Source: Paenibacillus sp. PL91 (GTDB lineage: Bacteria; Bacillota; Bacilli; Paenibacillales; Paenibacillaceae). From it: DNA of 64,000 nucleotides. Under the pieces are notes generated by a model. It had not been told where the DNA came from and made no database searches. It saw only the letters and a program-made list of their open reading frames with translations. The stretch lies in the NCBI RefSeq assembly GCF_012935325.2, contig NZ_JABBYG020000016.1:80313-144312 (forward strand), in the 5' to 3' direction. Positions 53,599 through 63,385 of this stretch are shown here, one piece after another (the stretch's first letter is position 1; the number at the start of each line of letters is the position of its first letter). A program made the translations under genes and the position numbers.

Positions 53599-54447
53599 AT
53601 GAATACGGCAGAGAAACATAAATGGACCATGAATACCGTATGGCTGCTTCTCTTGTTTATCGTATTCGCGGCGTTCGCGCTGTTCCCGCTGGTCACATTG
53701 ACGATCGCTTCCTTTAAACCGGCCCAGGAGCTTATGCGCTTTGGGTTAAATCTGAAGATCAGCCCGGAAATTTTTTCTTTCAAAAACTATGCGTATTTGT
53801 TCACGGGCGACTCCCTATATTTAACCTGGTACAAAAACAGCTTGGTTATTACGGCCATTTTCACGGTACTGTGCTTGCTCTTTTCTTCGATGGTTGGCTA
53901 TGGCTTGGCGGTCTATAACTTTCGATTTCGCAACTTCATCTTTGCGCTAGTATTGATTACGATGATGGTGCCGATTGAAATTATTATTCTCCCTCTATAC
54001 AAGCTGTCGATTAACCTGAAGCTGATTAACAGCATATGGGGCGTCATCTTGCCTTTTGTTGTGGCTCCGCTGCCTATTTTCTTCTTCCGTCAATATGCAA
54101 GCGGGCTGCCGAAGGATTTTCTCGACGCTGCTCGTGTGGATGGAACGACGGAATTCGGCACTTTTTTCCGCATCATGATGCCGCTTATGGCGCCTGCTTT
54201 CTCATCTATGGCAATCCTTCAAGCGCTGTTCGCATGGAATAACTTTTTATGGCCGCTCATCGTTCTGCGTACAACCGAGCAGCTGACGATTCCGATCGGC
54301 CTTGCGACGCTCCTTACACCGTACGGCAACAATTTCGATATGCTCATTTCTGGCGCCGTTATGGCGATTGTCCCCATCTTGCTCGTATTTTTATTTTTCC
54401 AAAAGTATTTTATCGAAGGCATGACCGCAGGCGGGGTCAAAGGTTAA
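53599..54447 (+). CDS. Sugar ABC transporter permease (MalG/UgpE-like)
   Basis: A 282-residue permease with six membrane helices and EAA motif DFLDAARVDGTTEFGTFFRI near residue 174, ending EGMTAGGVKG. It lies 3 bases behind its partner. No ATPase is encoded nearby; a shared MsmX-type ATPase is expected. Confidence 0.93.
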   Translation: MNTAEKHKWTMNTVWLLLLFIVFAAFALFPLVTLTIASFKPAQELMRFGLNLKISPEIFSFKNYAYLFTGDSLYLTWYKNSLVITAIFTVLCLLFSSMVGYGLAVYNFRFRNFIFALVLITMMVPIEIIILPLYKLSINLKLINSIWGVILPFVVAPLPIFFFRQYASGLPKDFLDAARVDGTTEFGTFFRIMMPLMAPAFSSMAILQALFAWNNFLWPLIVLRTTEQLTIPIGLATLLTPYGNNFDMLISGAVMAIVPILLVFLFFQKYFIEGMTAGGVKG

Positions 54448-54493
54448 GACAGCTCACTTACAAATCTATCTTCTCAAAAAGAAAGGTGATTCC

Positions 54494-56014
54494 ATGACAC
54501 TTAAAGCGAAAATGACACTTGAAAAAGATTTTGCCATATCCGAAGTTGATCCCCGAATTTATGGTTCCTTCATTGAGCATCTAGGACGCGCCGTTTATGG
54601 CGGCATCTATGAGCCGGGCCATCCTGAAGCCGATGAGAACGGCTTTCGCAAAGATGTCGCCAAGCTGATCACCGACCTGCAGGTTCCCATCGTCCGTTAT
54701 CCGGGCGGCAATTTTGTATCCGGATACAATTGGGAGGACGGAGTTGGACCAAAAGAGGAGCGGCCGAGAAGGCTGGAGCTGGCTTGGCGAACGATCGAGA
54801 CGAACCAATTCGGGACGAATGAGTTTGTAGATTGGGCACGGAGCGTGAATGCCCAGGTGATGATGGCGGTTAACCTTGGAACGCGCGGCATCGATGAAGC
54901 CCGTCAATTGCTAGAATACTGCAACCATCCAGGCGGTACGTATTGGAGCGATTTGCGCAAGAAGCATGGTTATGCGCAGCCTCATGCGATCAAAACCTGG
55001 TGCCTAGGGAATGAAATGGACGGTCCATGGCAGATCGGGCACAAAACAGCTGAGGAATACGGCCGTCTTGCGCTGGAGACAGGGAAGGCAATGAAATGGG
55101 TCGACCCAACGATTGAGCTGGTATCCTGCGGAAGCTCCAATACGGGCATGCCTACTTTTCCGCAGTATGAAGCTATCTCTCTTGAGCATACGTATGATGT
55201 GGTGGATTACGTCTCGCTCCATCAGTATTACGGCAATCGAAGCGGTGATACCGCCAGCTTCCTCGCTTATTCAATGGATCTGGACCATTTTATCAAAACG
55301 ATTAAATCGACCTGCGACTACATCAAGGCTAAGAAGCGCAGCAAGAAGACGATTAATTTGAGCTTTGATGAATGGAATGTATGGTTTCATTCGAACGAGG
55401 CAGACAAGCAGATTGAGCCTTGGTCTATTGCGCCCCCGCAGCTTGAGGATATTTATACGTTTGAGGATGCGCTGCTTGTCGGCAGCATGCTGATTACGCT
55501 CTTGAAGCATGCGGATCGTGTCAAGATCGCTTGCCTGGCTCAGCTTGTTAACGTCATTGCACCGATTATGACGGTGAACGGAGGCGGATCATGGAAGCAG
55601 ACGATCTATTATCCGTATATGCATGCATCCGTTTATGGCAGAGGAATTGCGCTGCAGCCGGTCATAACCTCTGACAAATATGATGCTAAGGATTTTACGG
55701 ATGTCCCTTATTTGGATAGCGTTGCCGTTTATAATCCAGAGACAGAGGAATTAACGGTATTTGCGATCAATCGCAGTCTGGAGGAGTCGCTAAGCTTAGA
55801 ATGTGACATTAGAAGCTTTCCGGAATACGCCGTAATCGAGCATATCGTACTGGAAAACGAGAATTTAAAAGCTGTAAATTCGATTGCTGGGCAAGATGTA
55901 AAGCCGCATAGCGGCGGGCAATCGACTGTGAAGGATAGCTTGCTGGAGGCGCGCCTGTCTAAGCGCTCCTGGCATGTGATTCGATTAGGCAAAAGGAAGA
56001 ACGAGCAGCTGTAG
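54494..56014 (+). CDS. abfA: Alpha-L-arabinofuranosidase (GH51)
   Basis: A 506-residue intracellular GH51 enzyme that removes terminal L-arabinofuranose from arabino- and arabinoxylo-oligosaccharides. The catalytic acid/base is Glu174 in CLGNEMDGPWQ and the nucleophile is Glu293 in LSFDEWNVW, matching the positions known for Geobacillus AbfA (175 and 294). The N-terminus DPRIYGSFIEHLGRAVYGG is typical. No signal peptide is present, so it works on sugars brought in by the ABC transporter of the same operon. Confidence 0.96.
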   Translation: MTLKAKMTLEKDFAISEVDPRIYGSFIEHLGRAVYGGIYEPGHPEADENGFRKDVAKLITDLQVPIVRYPGGNFVSGYNWEDGVGPKEERPRRLELAWRTIETNQFGTNEFVDWARSVNAQVMMAVNLGTRGIDEARQLLEYCNHPGGTYWSDLRKKHGYAQPHAIKTWCLGNEMDGPWQIGHKTAEEYGRLALETGKAMKWVDPTIELVSCGSSNTGMPTFPQYEAISLEHTYDVVDYVSLHQYYGNRSGDTASFLAYSMDLDHFIKTIKSTCDYIKAKKRSKKTINLSFDEWNVWFHSNEADKQIEPWSIAPPQLEDIYTFEDALLVGSMLITLLKHADRVKIACLAQLVNVIAPIMTVNGGGSWKQTIYYPYMHASVYGRGIALQPVITSDKYDAKDFTDVPYLDSVAVYNPETEELTVFAINRSLEESLSLECDIRSFPEYAVIEHIVLENENLKAVNSIAGQDVKPHSGGQSTVKDSLLEARLSKRSWHVIRLGKRKNEQL

Positions 56015-56068
56015 AAGGCTATGAAGAGATACGTAGCACGTGAAATACAAATGTACTCATAAAATAGG

Positions 56069-56113
56069 AGACCTTTCACAAGTTCATTGAACTTGTGGGA
56101 GGTCTTTTCTTTA
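56069..56113 (+). terminator. Terminator of the arabinoside operon
   Basis: AGACCT (56069-56074) with AGGTCT (56100-56105), enclosing CACAAGTTC (56077-56085), loop ATT, GAACTTGTG (56089-56097), then TTTCTTT. The design is nearly identical to the groESL terminator at 10173-10227. Confidence 0.85.
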
Positions 56114-56436
56114 GGTTAAAGCGAGCGAAAAAGCACGCATGGAAAACCAGCCTTCCCCACCAGATGATAAATAATGCAACCCTCATCGTAAATTTTTCCA
56201 TATCCGTAAGGAGGCTAGTATTTTAAGATAGCTATGGCAAGGGAGGGGATGATCGTAAAAGGGAAATATGTAAGCGATTTCAATTAATCGTTTCAAACAA
56301 GCTATTTCACTCAAAAAAGAGCATCAAAATGCTAGGCCCAAATCGCATGCGTTTTGCCATTCAAGTATGATCGCCAATTGCAGCTAATCTTTTTCACCGC
56401 GTTTAATGAATCATGAATAGACTCTGAGGAGGCTTT
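56114..56436 (+). other. Upstream region of the SLH protein gene
   Basis: About 320 bases with no gene. It contains a perfect cre site (56269-56282). A TATGAT at 56366-56371 is a possible -10 but lacks a good -35. Confidence 0.45.
56269..56282 (+). promoter_or_regulatory. Perfect cre (CcpA) site
   Basis: TGTAAGCGATTTCA fits TGWAANCGNTNWCA at every fixed position. It lies about 155 bases before the start of the large SLH protein, implying carbon catabolite repression of that gene. Confidence 0.75.
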
Positions 56437-59400
56437 ATGATGTTTAAGCAAAAAGGTATAAAAAAGGTATTTAGCTCTGTTCTTTCATTTGCGCTTTTGC
56501 TTTCGCTTATCAGTGTTTTTCCAGCATCAACGGAAGCGGCTGACCATTCGGCAGCTGCAGGAGGCTCTTTTAACCTGTTGGACCCGTCCCTTTTTACGCC
56601 TATGGCCGATGTGAATCTCAAAGTAAGCTCGGAGGATCCGAATCATCCGGGCGCAGACGCATTGCGGACTGGCGGCAGCGGATATTGGCGGAATGCAAGC
56701 TCAAATGTCTATATGAATGACTACTCGCCATCCTCATTGGCTTTAACCCTCGACTTAGGCGCTTCCAAAACAGTTGATAAGCTGTACCTTGAAATACCAA
56801 ACTCCATCCCTAATATCCAAAGCAACGCGACAAGATTTGAAGTCTATTACTCCAATAGCATCCATTCATGGGAAAGCGCGCCTACGGTTACTAATTCAGC
56901 GTACAATTACGACTGGAAAGCAAACGGCTGGACGCTGGCCGGTGGCACGGAAACGGAAGGTTTGTGGTCGTATGTTACATACAACGGACAACAGTGGGGA
57001 TTTGATACGAAAACATTTTTGTATCCGTTTACGGCCCGGTATGTGATGATCAACACGGTGCTGGTTGGCCCACGCGATTCGCGTACGGATGATAACGCTT
57101 CGCTGATGGGAATATCCGGCTTAACGATTTACGGCAAAGATCCGATAATGAACACTACTGTACTTGAGCCGGCCAAGGATACTTACAGTACATGGGATCA
57201 GACAGCCCCGATCGCAACAACCATTAACCTTGCTGACGGGCAGACTCTTGCGAACATAACGAAAGGCGGCCATACGCTTCAAGCGGGTACGGATTACTCA
57301 ATATCCGGCAATACGGTTACATTCGCGCTCCCATTCCTTGCGAAACTGCCGCTTGGCACAAATGAATTTATGTTCCATTTCAATAGCGGCGATCCGTCAT
57401 TATTCGCGATGGACGTAACCGCCCGGGGCCATGGCGAGAATAACAAAACCATCAAGATGAACGCCATTGAAGGCGTGTCTCCCTATAATATTTTGGGCGG
57501 CGCAATGGGAACTGACGAGCCGGTTGAAGGTGTGACCAAGCGGATACGAGACGGTTACCACGACTTTTACGGAGATCAGCCTGCGGCAACTGCCGCCGAC
57601 GACCATATCAAGAGTGTTTGGGACAGCACGCTTAACAAAAATGTATTTAAGGTCATAGCGCATGGCAGAGGCTTGAATAACGAATTCGAAGAGAAGGTTC
57701 GCGACGGCGAATACGCCCATAAAGGTGTTTTTGACCGGGAGAAAGGCTACGTCGTAGGCGGGGCATCTATTACGGACAGGCAAAGAATTGAAATTCGTCC
57801 AAGCGAGGATTCAACCGGCGATTTTGTAGCATACGAGGGCGACTTGGTTTCATACGAATGGCTCTGGAATATACCCGACGGCATCCAGTGGAACCAGCCG
57901 AACTTCAGACATCTCTTCCAGCTGAAGGCTGTGAATGCGCATGAGAAAGATACATTGCCGGGCGGCAACACCGGCGGTGAGAATGGTGCGTATATTCTAG
58001 CTATTTCAGTCTCCGGAACGACGAGCAGAACACTTGTTGTGAACCATAACCGTTATGACGGCGACAAGACGATGCTAAGAATCCCGTTAAAGGAAATCGA
58101 CGGCCACTGGATTAAGGTGGAGCTTGACGCGCTTGTTTCGGATTCCGGCTGGTTCACCGTTAAGATCACCGACATGGTTACCGGCAAAATCTATACGTTT
58201 GACAATCCGGATGTTTTTCAACCATTCGCGGACAAAGGCGCAACCGACGGCAGCAAAGACTTATGGAGAAGACCGGAGAGAACCGGAGGCTTTGAGACTG
58301 AATATCCCGCTGCCTTTGATCAATATTTGCGTCCTAAGTGGGGCATTTACCGCAGCTCTGCGAATGGCACAAACTCAGCCTATGATGCGGAGCTGCAGCT
58401 TTCGGACATCACCATAAGCAAGGAAGCAACAGGCTTGTCCTCTGTGAACCTCGCGCTTAATAAAAAAGCGTATAACGTAGGGCCGACAGCGGGCGCGGGC
58501 GTGGTTCAGCAGCAATCGGTAACGGCTAATGTATACGGTAACGCCAATAAGCTGACGAGCGGCGTGCTGCAAGACCCGAAGGTGTGGCCGGTCACCAACG
58601 TTACGAGCCTTGACCAAATTGGAAATTATTCATGGCTCGGTACCGATGGTGAGCGAAAGGGCAGCTTCGTAATCGACCTTGGACAAGCGATGGATTTTAG
58701 CCAAATAAGGCTGTTTGCAAAATCGACTAGGTTAAAAGGCGCGACCGTTTATGTGTCTGATGATTTGGGCAACCATTCTACGGCTGCTGAATTCGACGCC
58801 ATGCATTTTACACAAGTGGATAAAAAGACAGCCGAAGGGTATACGTTTGCTACAGGCAACAATGATGGCGGTACAGATTCGGAGGATAGCTCGTACCCGA
58901 TAAACCTTGGCAAGAGCTATCAGTCTAGATATATCAAAGTAACGGTAGAGAATGCATCGGGCGGCAACGCAGACACGGATCTTACAGGGCCTCCGCGCCT
59001 TACACAAGTTCAAGTATTCAATGCGCCAACGCCTCCACAGAATCTTAAGTTAGACGTTAGCGGCTCAGTTAAAACCGTGGAATGGGATGCCAATGCTTCT
59101 AGCGAGGGTTACGCGGTTTATAATGGCGAAGCGGTGCTGGCTGACTTAGCGGCAGGCGAAACAAGCTTTATTTTGCCGGCTGATGTGACCGATTTGTCCA
59201 AGCTTGCGGTAAGGTCAAAGGGAACTGACCGGTATTCCCGCAAGTTTATGATTTCGGCACCGACGCTGCTGGAGCCGGTTTTTGCGGAATCATTATCGCT
59301 GAACAAAAGCAGTCTGACGATCAACAAGGGCTCATCCGAGCAGCTTGAAGCGACAGTGTTACCTAGTAATGCTGCAAACAAAACGGTCATATGGCATTCA

Positions 59401-60783
59401 AGCGATGATACCGTTGCAGCAGTTGATCAAACGGGTCTCGTTGCAGGTGTGAAGGAAGGCGCTGCAACAATAACGGCAACGATTGAAGATACATCCATAA
59501 AGGCAGAAGCCGCGATAACCGTTACGAAGTCTAATGGTTCTACAGGTCCTGGAACGAATCCCGGCAGCTCGACACCGCCGCCATCTGAACCCGTAGTTAA
59601 TACCGGCATTATCGATGTTGAAAAGGATGCAAAAGTAACAAAAGAAACATCGGCTGATGGAGCGACAGTAACGAAGGTTGCTGTGGACGCGAATAAGCTG
59701 GAGAAAGCATTGGCGTCTCCGATTGTTGTGATCGAGGTGAAGGGCAGCGATTCTATCGTTCATGTAGAGCTGCCTGGCGATGCCATTCAGAATGCAATCA
59801 GTAAGCAAGGCAATGCGGTTATTCAGATTAAAGCAAATGGCGCAAGCTACGAGCTGCCAATAAGCTTGTTTAAAGAAATGCCGAAGGGTTCAACCGTAAG
59901 CGTCATGATTTCTAAAGTAACCGGTAAAGCCGGAGACGATATAAACGCAGCGGCCAAAAGCTTGAACGCGAAGCCATTGATTTTGAATCCAATCGAATTT
60001 GTGGTTACGGTCAACGGCAAAGAATGGTCTGACTTCGGCGGCGTTTATGTCAATCGTTCCATTAGCTTGGGTGCTTTAACGGTTGACTCGAGCAAGGCAA
60101 CAGCGGTATGGGTGGATTCGAACAACGATATGCATTTCGTGCCATCCACCCTTACAACGAAGGATGGTTCGTCCGAGATTACGATTCGTTCGCCGCACAA
60201 CAGCATCTATACCGTCATCCAATCCGACAAATCGTTTGCCGATTTGCAAGGGCATTGGGCTAAAGCGGATGTAGAGCTGCTGGCGAATAAATGGATTTTA
60301 AACGGTAAAACCGATCAGCAATTTGCACCGGATGCCCAAATTACACGTGCCGAGTTTGCGGCCATGCTGGTTCGTTCGCTTGGATTAGTTGAAGGGAAGG
60401 CGGATGGATTCAATGACGTGCAGCCGAGCGATTGGTTCGCCGGAGCGGTAAGCACGGCGTTTAAAGCCGGATTGATCAACGGCTATGAAGACGGTACCTT
60501 TAGGCCAAACGCCAACATTACTCGCGAGCAAATGGTGGCGATGATGATTCGGGCGATAAAAGCGGGGGGCAAAGAGATTCAGGCCGACCAAGCTTTATTG
60601 AATCGGTTCGCTGACCTTTCGGATATTGCCCAATGGTCGAGAGAAGCCGTCTCGCAAGCATTGAAAGCAGGTCTCATTCAAGGCATGTCCGACAAGACGT
60701 TTGCGCCGGGAGAGCCTGCGACGCGCGCGCAAGCCGCCGTAACGCTGAAGCGCATGCTGCAATCGCTGCAATTTATCAACTAA
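56437..60783 (+). CDS. Secreted multidomain SLH-anchored carbohydrate-active protein
   Basis: A 1448-residue surface protein. A signal peptide (about 1-35, ending near STEAADHS) leads to a discoidin-like domain (about 45-235), a CBM_X2-type Ig domain (about 245-328, with AGTDYSISGNTVTF), a large beta-sandwich region resembling a polysaccharide-lyase or concanavalin-like module (about 345-664), a second discoidin-like domain (668-864), a short FN3-like part, a bacterial Ig-like group 2 domain (951-1031), a Ser/Pro/Gly linker, an about 210-residue beta region, and three SLH domains (1267-1447) that bind cell-wall polymer. The catalytic residues of the central module cannot be assigned. The cre site suggests a nutritional role. 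Confidence 0.82.
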   Translation: MMFKQKGIKKVFSSVLSFALLLSLISVFPASTEAADHSAAAGGSFNLLDPSLFTPMADVNLKVSSEDPNHPGADALRTGGSGYWRNASSNVYMNDYSPSSLALTLDLGASKTVDKLYLEIPNSIPNIQSNATRFEVYYSNSIHSWESAPTVTNSAYNYDWKANGWTLAGGTETEGLWSYVTYNGQQWGFDTKTFLYPFTARYVMINTVLVGPRDSRTDDNASLMGISGLTIYGKDPIMNTTVLEPAKDTYSTWDQTAPIATTINLADGQTLANITKGGHTLQAGTDYSISGNTVTFALPFLAKLPLGTNEFMFHFNSGDPSLFAMDVTARGHGENNKTIKMNAIEGVSPYNILGGAMGTDEPVEGVTKRIRDGYHDFYGDQPAATAADDHIKSVWDSTLNKNVFKVIAHGRGLNNEFEEKVRDGEYAHKGVFDREKGYVVGGASITDRQRIEIRPSEDSTGDFVAYEGDLVSYEWLWNIPDGIQWNQPNFRHLFQLKAVNAHEKDTLPGGNTGGENGAYILAISVSGTTSRTLVVNHNRYDGDKTMLRIPLKEIDGHWIKVELDALVSDSGWFTVKITDMVTGKIYTFDNPDVFQPFADKGATDGSKDLWRRPERTGGFETEYPAAFDQYLRPKWGIYRSSANGTNSAYDAELQLSDITISKEATGLSSVNLALNKKAYNVGPTAGAGVVQQQSVTANVYGNANKLTSGVLQDPKVWPVTNVTSLDQIGNYSWLGTDGERKGSFVIDLGQAMDFSQIRLFAKSTRLKGATVYVSDDLGNHSTAAEFDAMHFTQVDKKTAEGYTFATGNNDGGTDSEDSSYPINLGKSYQSRYIKVTVENASGGNADTDLTGPPRLTQVQVFNAPTPPQNLKLDVSGSVKTVEWDANASSEGYAVYNGEAVLADLAAGETSFILPADVTDLSKLAVRSKGTDRYSRKFMISAPTLLEPVFAESLSLNKSSLTINKGSSEQLEATVLPSNAANKTVIWHSSDDTVAAVDQTGLVAGVKEGAATITATIEDTSIKAEAAITVTKSNGSTGPGTNPGSSTPPPSEPVVNTGIIDVEKDAKVTKETSADGATVTKVAVDANKLEKALASPIVVIEVKGSDSIVHVELPGDAIQNAISKQGNAVIQIKANGASYELPISLFKEMPKGSTVSVMISKVTGKAGDDINAAAKSLNAKPLILNPIEFVVTVNGKEWSDFGGVYVNRSISLGALTVDSSKATAVWVDSNNDMHFVPSTLTTKDGSSEITIRSPHNSIYTVIQSDKSFADLQGHWAKADVELLANKWILNGKTDQQFAPDAQITRAEFAAMLVRSLGLVEGKADGFNDVQPSDWFAGAVSTAFKAGLINGYEDGTFRPNANITREQMVAMMIRAIKAGGKEIQADQALLNRFADLSDIAQWSREAVSQALKAGLIQGMSDKTFAPGEPATRAQAAVTLKRMLQSLQFIN

Positions 60784-60793
60784 TGTATGGCAA

Positions 60794-60822
60794 GGCCGCC
60801 AAGCTGCTTGGCGGTCTATTTT
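60794..60822 (+). terminator. Terminator of the SLH protein gene
   Basis: GGCCGCCAAGC (60794-60804) pairs with GCTTGGCGGTC (60806-60816), followed by TATTTTAT. Confidence 0.8.
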
Positions 60823-61097
60823 ATGCTTTCAAAAATTAATGCGGAAGCACAAACAAATGCCGTTTTTTGATCGTGAAGCCATTTAATTCTATGAAAATTA
60901 GCGTTCCTGTCTTAATAACCATGCAAAACGAGCATTCAAAAAAACACTTTACAAAGCGCCTAGGTTAACATATATTCTACTCATACAAAATGTTTCCTTT
61001 GGTAAACTTTTTGTCCCTCAGTGAAATAATATTTTTTTATTAACTATTTTGCATAGAGGCAAAATAATTTCCTTATATAAACACGGAGGTGGAAGTG
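60823..61097 (+). other. AT-rich region before the multicopper oxidase
   Basis: No gene. It holds a palindromic operator candidate at 61045-61066 and AT-rich -10-like sequence TATATA near 61074. Confidence 0.45.
61045..61066 (+). promoter_or_regulatory. Palindromic operator candidate before the multicopper oxidase
   Basis: TATTTTGC, six bases, GCAAAATA: perfect eight-base arms. It overlaps a possible -35 (TTGCAT, 61049-61054), so a repressor binding here would block the promoter of the oxidase-ZIP-tatA group. The regulator is not in the window. Confidence 0.5.
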
Positions 61098-62141
61098 ATG
61101 GCACTTGACCCAAATCGACAATTTTCAAGGCGAAGCATTCTTAAAGTCGGAGCAGCTGGCCTATTAGGCGTGCTTGGAAGCCGTTTTTTAAACACAAGTG
61201 CTTTATTCGGCAAGTCTGCCAGTGCGATGGGTAAGGAAGAAATGCACCATACGTTCAAAGATCAAATGAAGCACGGGGTGGCGCATGGTTACGACCCGGG
61301 AACTGATTCTACTCCGGGGCTGGAAGCGGCAGTTAAAGCATTAACGGCATTTAATTATGGGGCTGTCAGCACCTCGCCGGATGGCAGAACGATTAGGGAA
61401 TACGATATTCAAGCGTGGGATGCCGAGGTGGAAATAGCGAAGGGTCTCAAGTTTCCGGGGTGGACATTCAATGGTACGATTCCGGGACCCACCTTGCGTT
61501 GTACAGAGGGAGATATCGTCAGAATCAAGTTCGGGAATGGCTCGGCGCATCCGCATTCCATTCATTTGCATGGTATTCATCCAACGAATATGGACGGCTT
61601 GGAGCCTGTCCCGTCTGGAAGTGAATTTGTGTATGAATTTGAAGCGAAGCCAGCAGGGCTGCAGCCTTATCATTGTCATGTTCCGCCGCTCGCCAGACAC
61701 ATACACAAAGGACTTTACGGACACTTCATTATTGATCCTAAGAAACCAAGAAAGCCGGCAAAAGAGCTAAGCATGGTGATGAATGGCTTTGACTTGGATT
61801 TAGATGGCGAGAATGAGGTATACACCGTCAATGGCTACGCATTTGCTTACCAATCCAGACCTATTCAAGTGAAAGCGAGGGAGCTGGTGCGTATCTATAT
61901 CAGTAATTTAACAGAGTTCGACCCGATCAATTCTTTTCATTTGCATGCTAATTTCTTTCATTATTATGCGACTGGAGCAGATCCGGATGCGAGGCCCTAC
62001 TATACGGATACGATTATGCTTTGCCAAGGGGAGAGAGGCATCATTGAAGTGAGTTTTCCTTCTCCAGGAAAATATATGTTCCATGCTCATCAGAGCGAGT
62101 TCACGGAGCTCGGCTGGATGGGGTTTTTTGAAGTCGTATGA
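61098..62141 (+). CDS. Tat-exported two-domain multicopper oxidase
   Basis: A 347-residue multicopper oxidase with a twin-arginine signal SRRSILKVG (Arg11-12) and hydrophobic segment. Two cupredoxin domains (about 90-215 and 225-347) supply the copper ligands: HLH 156/158, HCH 192-194, HLH 281/283, HAH 329/331 for the trinuclear cluster; the type 1 copper uses Cys193 and His201 in domain 1 only. Domain 2 has Ala330 where Cys would be. This is the type C arrangement of two-domain oxidases. The axial Met is replaced, probably by Leu206, which raises redox potential in laccases. ATG 61098 with GGAGG is preferred to GTG 61089. It oxidises a metal or phenolic substrate, unknown which. Confidence 0.88.
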   Translation: MALDPNRQFSRRSILKVGAAGLLGVLGSRFLNTSALFGKSASAMGKEEMHHTFKDQMKHGVAHGYDPGTDSTPGLEAAVKALTAFNYGAVSTSPDGRTIREYDIQAWDAEVEIAKGLKFPGWTFNGTIPGPTLRCTEGDIVRIKFGNGSAHPHSIHLHGIHPTNMDGLEPVPSGSEFVYEFEAKPAGLQPYHCHVPPLARHIHKGLYGHFIIDPKKPRKPAKELSMVMNGFDLDLDGENEVYTVNGYAFAYQSRPIQVKARELVRIYISNLTEFDPINSFHLHANFFHYYATGADPDARPYYTDTIMLCQGERGIIEVSFPSPGKYMFHAHQSEFTELGWMGFFEVV

Positions 62142-62159
62142 CAAGAGGAGGTGTATGAT

Positions 62160-63359
62160 GTGCAGACTGAAAGAGTAGTTAAAAAGTCTAATAAAAAAGT
62201 CGTTTGGCTGCTTGGCGTAATGCCTTTGCTGCTGCTGGCAGGCATGATTGCCATTATTGCCACATGGGGAACAGGCGTGAAGGAGCAGCAGGCAGCTCCG
62301 ATAGAAATGTTGAATATAGAACGCATTATTTTGACGGACGATGGATTCGAGGTTCGTGTTCTCAATTCTGGACCGAAGGAGCTGACGGTAGCTCAGGTTG
62401 TGGTAGATGGCTCCTTTTGGAATGCGAGTTACTTACCAAGCTCAACGCTTGAGAGATTCGGCAGCGCGACGATCTCGATCCCTTATCCATGGGTGGAGGG
62501 AGATCCTCATGAAATCAAGCTTATCACGACGAACGGTTTGATCTTTGTAGGGGAAGTAGCTGCTGCAATAAAGACGCCGGCTGCTGATACCAACAGATTC
62601 CTGCAATATTCGCTTATAGGTTTTTATGTTGGTGTTATTCCAGTGGGACTGGGTCTATTGTGGTATCCTTTTATGCGCCGCTTCTCATCAAGAGGCATTC
62701 AAGCGGTTATGGCATTTACGGTTGGCCTATTATTTTTCCTAGCCATTGATACCATTCAAGAAGGGATAGAGCTTGGTGCGGAAGCGCCTGGCGTATTCCA
62801 AGGAACGGGCTTGGTTTGGTTCGGAGCGGCGCTCAGCTTCTTGTTTCTGATTGCCATTGATCAGACAAATTCGAAGAAATCATTAAACGATCAGGACGGG
62901 GGCAAGCAGGTTTCCTTCAAAATAGCCGGCGGGATAGGTCTTCATAATCTCGGTGAAGGTCTCGCAATTGGCGCAGCCTTTGCAGCCGGCGAGGCTGCGC
63001 TCGGATCATTCCTTATTATCGGATTTACGCTGCATAACATTACGGAAGGGATCGGCATCGCAGCGCCGCTTCTGAAAGCGAAGCCGACACTTAAGACTTT
63101 CTTGGCCTTAGCTGTCTTGGGCGGTGGACCGGCTATTATCGGAACGTGGGTCGGCGGATTCGTCTTTAATCAAACTTTAGCGGCATTGTTCTTCGGGATC
63201 GGCGCAGGTGCCATCATTCAAGTTATTTATGTCATCTTCAAAATGATTATTAGAGACGCCAAGGCTGCAGGCGCGCCTACCGTTTCATGGCTTAACTTCT
63301 CAAGCCTAACGCTTGGTGTTTTGCTGATGTATGTCACGGCTCTATTGGTTAACTTTTAA
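62160..63359 (+). CDS. ZIP family divalent metal transporter
   Basis: A protein of about 399 residues. An N-terminal membrane helix and an extracytoplasmic beta domain (about 45-140) precede eight membrane helices with the ZIP metal-site motifs GLHNLGEGLAIGAAF (helix IV) and FTLHNITEGIGIAAPL (helix V). ZIP proteins import Zn, Fe, Mn or Cu; the N-terminal extra domain is unusual for small bacterial ZIPs and could receive metal from the neighbouring oxidase. GTG 62160 lies at normal distance from GAGGAGG; GTG 62151 overlaps it. Confidence 0.85.
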   Translation: MQTERVVKKSNKKVVWLLGVMPLLLLAGMIAIIATWGTGVKEQQAAPIEMLNIERIILTDDGFEVRVLNSGPKELTVAQVVVDGSFWNASYLPSSTLERFGSATISIPYPWVEGDPHEIKLITTNGLIFVGEVAAAIKTPAADTNRFLQYSLIGFYVGVIPVGLGLLWYPFMRRFSSRGIQAVMAFTVGLLFFLAIDTIQEGIELGAEAPGVFQGTGLVWFGAALSFLFLIAIDQTNSKKSLNDQDGGKQVSFKIAGGIGLHNLGEGLAIGAAFAAGEAALGSFLIIGFTLHNITEGIGIAAPLLKAKPTLKTFLALAVLGGGPAIIGTWVGGFVFNQTLAALFFGIGAGAIIQVIYVIFKMIIRDAKAAGAPTVSWLNFSSLTLGVLLMYVTALLVNF

Positions 63360-63385
63360 AGCCAAGTAGAAATGGGGAGATTAGA

